64,000 nt of DNA, from assembly GCF_012911605.1 (NCBI RefSeq), contig NZ_JAAMPT010000204.1, positions 102,667 through 166,666 on the forward strand, read 5' to 3'. The notes beneath the pieces were generated by a model, which was not told the origin of the DNA, searched no databases, and saw nothing but the letters and a program-made list of their open reading frames with translations. Both the position numbers and the translations under genes were made by a program. Each line of letters starts with the position of its first letter. Position 1 is the stretch's first letter. This document shows positions 63,773-64,000 of the stretch, piece by piece. Source of the DNA: Flavobacterium solisilvae (GTDB lineage Bacteria; Bacteroidota; Bacteroidia; Flavobacteriales; Flavobacteriaceae).

Positions 63773-63898
63773 CTAAATACTCTCTTAGCAAAAGTCCAAT
63801 TTAGTTTGAAGACGTACAATGAAGGTAAGAATGCAATGTTAGTTTTAAACAATGTAAAATGTAAAATTATTGGTCGTGTGTGCAAATTCCAGTGATAT

Positions 63899-63977
63899 TG
63901 ACCACCTAATTCCAATTTAAAGTGACCACCTGATTCCAATTCAAATTGACCACCTAATTTCGGAGCAAAATGACCAC
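63899..63977. repeat. Four 24-bp-spaced repeats, probable IS21-family terminus
   Basis: TGACCAC(C) occurs at 63899, 63923, 63947 and 63971, exactly 24 bp apart, with related spacers such as TAATTCCAATT. IS21-family elements carry such multiple repeats at their ends for transposase binding. No istA or istB gene is inside the window, so the element either continues past base 64000 or only its end remains. The stretch 63799-63898 between the two elements holds nothing I can recognise. Confidence 0.6.
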
Positions 63978-64000
63978 TTCCATTTTTCATTAAAAACTAC

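Larger units (their letters stand above)
62328..63798 (+). mobile_element. Decayed IS3-family insertion sequence
   Basis: The element of about 1.47 kb contains orfA and a broken DDE orfB. The likely ends are imperfect inverted repeats. The left end reads TGGACT, 14 bases, CTAAGAGAGT. The right end (complement) reads TGGACT, 4 bases, CTAAGAGAGT. The termini are 5'-TG...CA-3' as expected. Flanking triplets (AAG and ATT) do not match, so no target duplication is seen and the boundaries are approximate. It lies just upstream of the nos operon promoter region. Confidence 0.65.

Noticed and set aside
62325..63801. Target-site duplication of the IS3 element
   Set aside because: The bases beside the inferred ends are AAG and ATT and do not match; either the ends are misplaced or the duplication has decayed.
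63899..63977. Short CRISPR array
   Set aside because: The period is only 24 bp with 7-8 conserved bases and similar spacers, no cas genes are nearby, and the pattern fits an IS21-type end.

Overview
The window looks like a chromosomal piece from a member of the Bacteroidota, most likely a Flavobacterium-type flavobacterium. The DNA is AT-rich. Promoters carry the Bacteroidota -7 box TAnnTTTG. There is a SusC/SusD pair and many LES/TSC/SAC-type lipoproteins, and the tmRNA tag reads GENNYALAA. This assignment is inferred from gene content; no database search was possible.

Layout. (1) 1-12142: a beta-glucan (laminarin-type) utilisation locus on the minus strand. It holds SusC, SusD, two PKD-type surface lipoproteins, a GH16 laminarinase-like enzyme and a GH30 enzyme cut by the left edge, with a large membrane-bound Y_Y_Y/LuxR regulator upstream. 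(2) 12278-15907: uvrA and a small secreted protein behind a possible sigma-54 promoter. (3) 16013-20252: a restriction-modification-like island. Two overlapping beta-class amino-methyltransferases face a four-gene operon of a Cro/C-type regulator, an unknown 143-aa protein, a PD-(D/E)XK nuclease and a 379-aa protein that I read as a divergent tRNA-guanine-transglycosylase/DpdA-fold enzyme. This is the best candidate for an undescribed system. (4) 20420-28877: an alpha-glucan block (FucP-type sugar permease, frameshifted GH43-like protein, GH97), followed by a saccharopine/alanine-dehydrogenase-like enzyme and a serine hydrolase. Three LacI-type palindromes mark the upstream regions of this block. 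(5) 29037-36352: an orphan Cys/His-rich protein, then an RND efflux operon with a GbsR/MarR-like repressor and an operator overlapping its promoter. (6) 36512-36906: tmRNA.

(7) 36972-62249: an anaerobic nitrogen-oxide respiration region. It contains an OprC/NosA-like copper TonB receptor and two small copper-motif proteins, and a Crp/Fnr-family regulator with a heme-copper-oxidase-like membrane protein. It continues with a fasciclin lipoprotein, a NorC-like cytochrome, a non-canonical NorB-like subunit and a large unknown protein interrupted by a frameshift. Then follow a PLP decarboxylase, class III ribonucleotide reductase (nrdG, nrdD and a separate 52-aa glycyl-radical ORF), the Ric Fe-S repair protein, nadA-nadB and an outer-membrane barrel protein. 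It ends with a clade-II type nos operon on the minus strand (cytochrome c, nosZ, nosB-like, nosL, nosD, nosF, nosY, group III truncated globin, CopD-like). Six copies of the palindrome ATGA-N6-TCAT sit in front of these units, three of them exactly 55 nt from a start codon. They look like one Fnr/NNR-type regulon whose regulator is encoded inside the cluster.

(8) 62328-64000: a decayed IS3-family element with two in-frame stops, and four 24-bp-spaced repeats that resemble the end of an IS21-family element at the right edge. Two genes (22092-23971 and 44903-46695) are split by single-base deletions in homopolymers, which may be real or assembly errors.
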